10,134 bases of DNA from an uncultured Methylobacter sp. (lineage in GTDB: Bacteria > Pseudomonadota > Gammaproteobacteria > Methylococcales > Methylomonadaceae). This document shows, in pieces, positions 7,310 to 10,134 of the stretch (positions within the stretch are counted from its first letter, which is position 1; each line of letters begins with the position of its first letter). The notes beneath the pieces were generated by a model. That model worked only from the letters and a program-made list of their open reading frames with translations, made no database searches and was not told the DNA's origin. The stretch lies in NCBI GenBank assembly GCA_903831545.1, contig CAIKYI010000565.1:1-10134 (forward strand), in the 5' to 3' direction. The translations under genes and the position numbers were made by a program.

Positions 7310-8218
7310 TTAAGTCATTGCATCAATCGAGTATTCAATTAACTGACTGGTGTTGTCAAAACTATTCTGGCCCAGGCTTATAAAGCCTGCATCTTCCAGA
7401 ATTTTTTCCTCGCGAGTAATGTGCAGAACCTGGCGATTACGAATTCTAATAAAGGTACCATTGGTGCTTTGATCGACAATATAAAATTTACCAAAGCGGG
7501 GTTCGACTCGTACATGTTGTCGTGAGGCAAAGCCATTGCTTACTATAATATCACAGTCATTACTACGGCCTAACACTACGCCTTTACAGTGTATTGTCTT
7601 GATTTTAAAAACTTGGTTGTTATAGCGTAAGGTTAATTGGTGGCTATCAAGTTCTGTTAGAGGTTGCGGTGGGGCGATGAAACGGGTGCGTTCCCTATTG
7701 TCTTCTTCCCATACGACCAGATAAATGGGGTATTTTTCTTGTTTGCCTTTAAATTCTGCGCTCATAACCTGGTGAGCCTCGGATTTTAATGCAGGCGGCA
7801 AGGCATCGTAAACTGCCTGGGTGGTCATGATTTGATCGGTTCTGGCCGAGCCGGCAACGCGTGCCGCTACATTTACAGTATCTCCAAACACGTCATTGGC
7901 TTCACAAAGCACATTGCCATAATGAAAGCCAACCCGGATGTGCATGGCGATACCCTCTGGTGGTCGCTTGTCGCGAACTGCATTTTGCATTGCGCAAGCT
8001 GCCTTAAAGGCAGTTTGCGCATCAGGAAAGGTACACATAATCTCATCGCCAATGGTTTTGATGAGTGTGCCTTTGAAGGGGGCGATTTCCCCAAGCATTG
8101 TACTGATACACCAAGCGGTTAAATGACGCGCCCGGGCATCACCAACATCGCCGTAAAGTGAGGTACTACCGCAAATGTCGGCAAACAATACGGCGAGTTT
8201 TTCTGTCTGTTGCGTCAT
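7310..8218 (-). CDS. Class III adenylate cyclase with C-terminal FHA domain
   Basis: From the ATG at 8218 the product has 302 residues with two domains. The cyclase domain (about 7-170) carries the full canonical catalytic set: metal-binding Asp14 (LFADICGST) and Asp58 (IGDE), purine-specifying Lys54 and Asp109, and transition-state Asn116 and Arg120 (VNVAAR). The Lys/Asp pair fits ATP, so cAMP is the expected product. The FHA domain (about 195-290) has Gly217-Arg218, Ser232-x-x-His235 and Asn253-Gly254, the phosphothreonine-binding landmarks. There are no membrane segments, so it is probably cytosolic. This suggests a cyclase regulated by, or docking to, a Thr-phosphorylated partner; no kinase is in the window. 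A TTG at 8269 would extend the protein and overlap htpX by 10 bases, but the added residues do not look conserved. The spacing from htpX is 41 bases with the ATG start. Catalytic competence is inferred from the residues. Confidence 0.93.
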   Translation of the reverse strand: MTQQTEKLAVLFADICGSTSLYGDVGDARARHLTAWCISTMLGEIAPFKGTLIKTIGDEIMCTFPDAQTAFKAACAMQNAVRDKRPPEGIAMHIRVGFHYGNVLCEANDVFGDTVNVAARVAGSARTDQIMTTQAVYDALPPALKSEAHQVMSAEFKGKQEKYPIYLVVWEEDNRERTRFIAPPQPLTELDSHQLTLRYNNQVFKIKTIHCKGVVLGRSNDCDIIVSNGFASRQHVRVEPRFGKFYIVDQSTNGTFIRIRNRQVLHITREEKILEDAGFISLGQNSFDNTSQLIEYSIDAMT

Positions 8219-8259
8219 AGTTGATTCAGTTTTGGTATTACAGTTTGTTAGGATTGATT

Positions 8260-9219
8260 TTAGTACCAAAAGCCACCGATATGCCAGCGGGGTGTTTTGA
8301 TCAAATCTTGATAATGGGCAGGTATAGGATAGCGGTTATGATCTGAATAGATCAGGGGGTGTTTGATCGATTGATTTAAAGTTAACAGTCGCTTTATTCT
8401 TTCCCGGGTGTCAGGATGGGTTCTGAGAATCGAGGGGATTGCTGCGCTATGGCGGCGCCCCAAGAGCATATCAATAATAGAAACCTCATAGGCTTCAAGC
8501 TTGTTAAGCGCCAGAGCCAGACCTTCCGGATCTGCGGTTAACAAAACTGCCTGGTGATCGGCGTCAAACTCTTTGATTCTTGATAAGGAAAGTTGCAGAA
8601 AACTCATCAGTGTCGGTGCAACTATCAGTATGGCTAACGCCGGCCAGGAAATTGTAACAAGTCCAAGAAAGTACAGGGGTAAATTTAACAATACCAGTAA
8701 AAAACCTGCTAAAGACAAGGTGTTGGTAATCCTGCTAAGTACGTCGGCATAGGTCATTACATGCACATCGTTATGCTGGATATGACTGATTTCATGGGCA
8801 AGAACAGCAACAAGTTCGCGTATCGTCAGGCTGTTAAGTAGTTTGTCGCTAAGGCCGATTGCTGAGTTTGTGGAGGTGCCTACCGAGAAAGCATTCATTA
8901 ACTGACTGGGTAAATAGTAAAGTAACGGCGCAGCGGGTAAATTAGCGCGAGCGGACAATTCCTGGCTTATCTGATGAAGACCGGGCGCATCTTCCAGGGA
9001 TAACAATTTGGCGTTATACATGGAAAAAATGAATGACGGTGACAGATTCGGACTGATAACGAGTATGACAACAGCTAAAAAAGCCGCCCATAATGTCCCC
9101 TCGATACCTGCCAACATAAAGCCGACTAATGACAAAATTGCCGCCATAAAAATAAAAAGCACCAGGGTATGGAGCCGGTTTTTAAGTTTGTGGTTGAATT
9201 CAGTCATTGTGGAACTCAC
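8260..9219 (-). CDS. htpX: HtpX-like M48 family zinc metalloprotease (membrane)
   Basis: This is an inner-membrane zinc protease of the M48 family, probably acting on misfolded or surplus membrane proteins. The 319 residues include two N-terminal membrane segments (about 17-37 and 43-60), the zinc motif HEISH at 142-146 (AHEISHIQHND), two more hydrophobic segments (about 166-185 and 187-210), the third zinc ligand Glu217 in SRIKEFDAD, and THPDTRERI at 267-275, a conserved C-terminal family motif. The end RWHIGGFWY extends beyond classic E. coli HtpX (293 residues) and resembles an M48 subgroup, so htpX is used in the broad sense. The start is a GTG at 9219 overlapping the mlaC stop as GTGA; an ATG at 9207 is the alternative and would remove four residues. 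The overlap implies coupling with the upstream lipid carrier gene. Confidence 0.92.
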   Translation of the reverse strand: MSSTMTEFNHKLKNRLHTLVLFIFMAAILSLVGFMLAGIEGTLWAAFLAVVILVISPNLSPSFIFSMYNAKLLSLEDAPGLHQISQELSARANLPAAPLLYYLPSQLMNAFSVGTSTNSAIGLSDKLLNSLTIRELVAVLAHEISHIQHNDVHVMTYADVLSRITNTLSLAGFLLVLLNLPLYFLGLVTISWPALAILIVAPTLMSFLQLSLSRIKEFDADHQAVLLTADPEGLALALNKLEAYEVSIIDMLLGRRHSAAIPSILRTHPDTRERIKRLLTLNQSIKHPLIYSDHNRYPIPAHYQDLIKTPRWHIGGFWY

Positions 9220-9851
9220 TTCTTGGCCAACGCCTCGGCGTTACGCTTAACCAAACCCTCAATAACTGCGTTTAATGAGCCTTTGGTTTGTATTTCGTTG
9301 CTGAAGGTCGAGCGATAATTGGTTACCAGGCTAACGCCCTCTATCAGAATATCGTAGACTTTCCAGTCACCGTTGCTTAACAGCATTCGGTAATTGACAC
9401 TGACAGGTTGAAGGCCAGGTTGCAGTATTTCTGTTTTTACAATTGTTTTAGTTGCTTCACTTTCCATTTCAAGAGGCATGAAGCGTAATGTCCAGTCGGT
9501 GTATTCGATAAAGGCTCTGGAATAGGTTCTTACTATCAGGGTTTGAAATTCATGATTAAAGCGCTTTTGTTCATCTGTTGTTGCATCTTTCCAGTGTTTA
9601 CCAAGTACCAGCGGAGCGATTTTGTCAAAATCGGTATGTGGGTAAATCACGCTATTAACAAACTGCGTCACTTGTGCAAAATTCTGGGTGAAGGTTTTGT
9701 TTTGCAGTTTTTTCTGGATTTGGGTTGAAACATTCTCTATGACAAGTTGTGGTGCTTGTAATTGCTCGGCCATGGCTTTGGTTGCAGGCAATATTCCAAG
9801 CAAAAGCGCAATGAAACCCAATGACGCAATATGTTTAATCTGATGTCTCAT
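9216..9851 (-). CDS. mlaC: MlaC/Ttg2D-family periplasmic phospholipid carrier
   Basis: MlaC proteins shuttle phospholipids across the periplasm between an outer-membrane MlaA complex and the inner-membrane MlaFEDB transporter. The 211-residue product (E. coli MlaC is about 211) has a signal peptide (residues 1-28, hydrophobic core FIALLLGIL, likely cleavage after AMA). It then has the family pattern: FVNSVIYPHTDFDKIAPLVLG at about 64-84, RFNHEFQTLIVRTYSRAF at 97-114, WTLRFMPLE at 120-128, and the hallmark GDWKVYDILIEGVSLVTNYR at 161-180. The ATG at 9851 has AGGT about 7 bases upstream. No mlaF, mlaE, mlaD or mlaB is adjacent within the window; htpX follows directly with a 4-base overlap. The hopanoid-associated HpnM branch of the same superfamily is an alternative I cannot exclude. 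Confidence 0.92.
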   Translation of the reverse strand: MRHQIKHIASLGFIALLLGILPATKAMAEQLQAPQLVIENVSTQIQKKLQNKTFTQNFAQVTQFVNSVIYPHTDFDKIAPLVLGKHWKDATTDEQKRFNHEFQTLIVRTYSRAFIEYTDWTLRFMPLEMESEATKTIVKTEILQPGLQPVSVNYRMLLSNGDWKVYDILIEGVSLVTNYRSTFSNEIQTKGSLNAVIEGLVKRNAEALAKK

Positions 9852-10134
9852 AAGTACCTGTCTTTAAGATGGTGGAAAAATCGGTTTGTTAATGGATCAT
9901 GAGTTACTACCGATATCACCGGGGTAACTCATTTGAAAAATACACTCGGTCTTCTAGGTGTTTCATTTAATAGTCAATATTGTGGCTTGAACTGCCAATA
10001 ATCTTGCAAAGCACTTTGTTACATGATGCCGATATATCAAGTGAAACGTCAAGTTGGTGTGAAGGGCTAACTGTAATTATTATTTAGGATTTGGTAAAAA
10101 ATGACTTCCCGTTTGATATAGGATGTGCCGAGGA
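9852..10134. other. Upstream non-coding region of mlaC
   Basis: These 283 bases to the window end contain no supported gene on either strand. Minus-strand frames at the edge close within about 20 codons, so a few C-terminal codons of a gene beyond the edge cannot be excluded. An ATG at 10101 on the plus strand stops after six codons. The region should hold the promoter for mlaC and possibly for the whole cluster. TTGAC hexamer-like sites occur on the minus strand, but none has a well-spaced -10. The main feature is the inverted repeat at 9899-9932. Confidence 0.55.
9899..9932. promoter_or_regulatory. Inverted repeat (9-base perfect arms) upstream of mlaC
   Basis: ATGAGTTAC and GTAACTCAT pair perfectly around 16 bases that can extend the stem with an inner CCG/CGG pairing. 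It lies 48-81 bases before the mlaC ATG, in the expected 5' leader or promoter. No T-run follows on either strand, which argues against a simple intrinsic terminator. A protein-binding operator or an mRNA leader hairpin fits better. No regulator family can be named from the sequence. Confidence 0.45.

Noticed and set aside
10101..10134. ATG on the plus strand near the right edge as the start of a divergent gene
   Set aside because: The frame stops after six codons (TAG at 10119).

Overview
The window is a compact stretch of a Gram-negative proteobacterial chromosome in which every supported gene lies on the minus strand. MlaC, HtpX, the ThiD and ThiE types and a giant LEPR-XLL surface protein together suggest a gammaproteobacterium. 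ThiD resembles pseudomonad-type enzymes as I remember them. A methanotroph-like Methylococcales host is possible, but that is only a guess from gene style.

In transcription order (high to low coordinates): about 280 bases of non-coding DNA with a clear inverted repeat (9852-10134); a periplasmic MlaC/Ttg2D-type lipid carrier (9216-9851); an HtpX-like M48 membrane protease joined to it by a 4-base GTGA overlap (8260-9219); a class III nucleotidyl cyclase with a C-terminal FHA domain (7310-8218); thiD (6430-7221) and thiE (5816-6433), joined by a 4-base ATGA overlap; a 439-base AT-rich gap with several weak stem-loops (5377-5815); and the start of a very large modular surface or secreted protein that runs off the left edge (1-5376).

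The most notable point is in the giant gene. The frame opens at 5376 with a LEPR-XLL N-terminus and meets one TAG at 3441-3439. It then stays open in the same frame for 1,146 more codons to the window edge, keeping recognisable modular composition and containing no cysteine codon. So it is one gene split by a single amber codon, not two genes. The likely ancestral codon is TGG (Trp). A TGG-to-TAG change here falls exactly on the inner C of a would-be CCAGG (Dcm-type) site, so 5-methylcytosine deamination is a plausible cause. Sequencing error is the main alternative.

The five upstream genes are tightly packed and may form one transcription unit. It would combine envelope lipid transport (MlaC), membrane protein quality control (HtpX), a cAMP-type signalling enzyme with a phosphothreonine-reading domain, and thiamine phosphate synthesis. 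No TPP riboswitch is visible before thiD. I see no CRISPR array, tRNA, rRNA, insertion sequence or phage gene. I do not find a convincing wholly new system; the cyclase-FHA/HtpX/MlaC grouping and the amber-split giant protein are the parts worth following.
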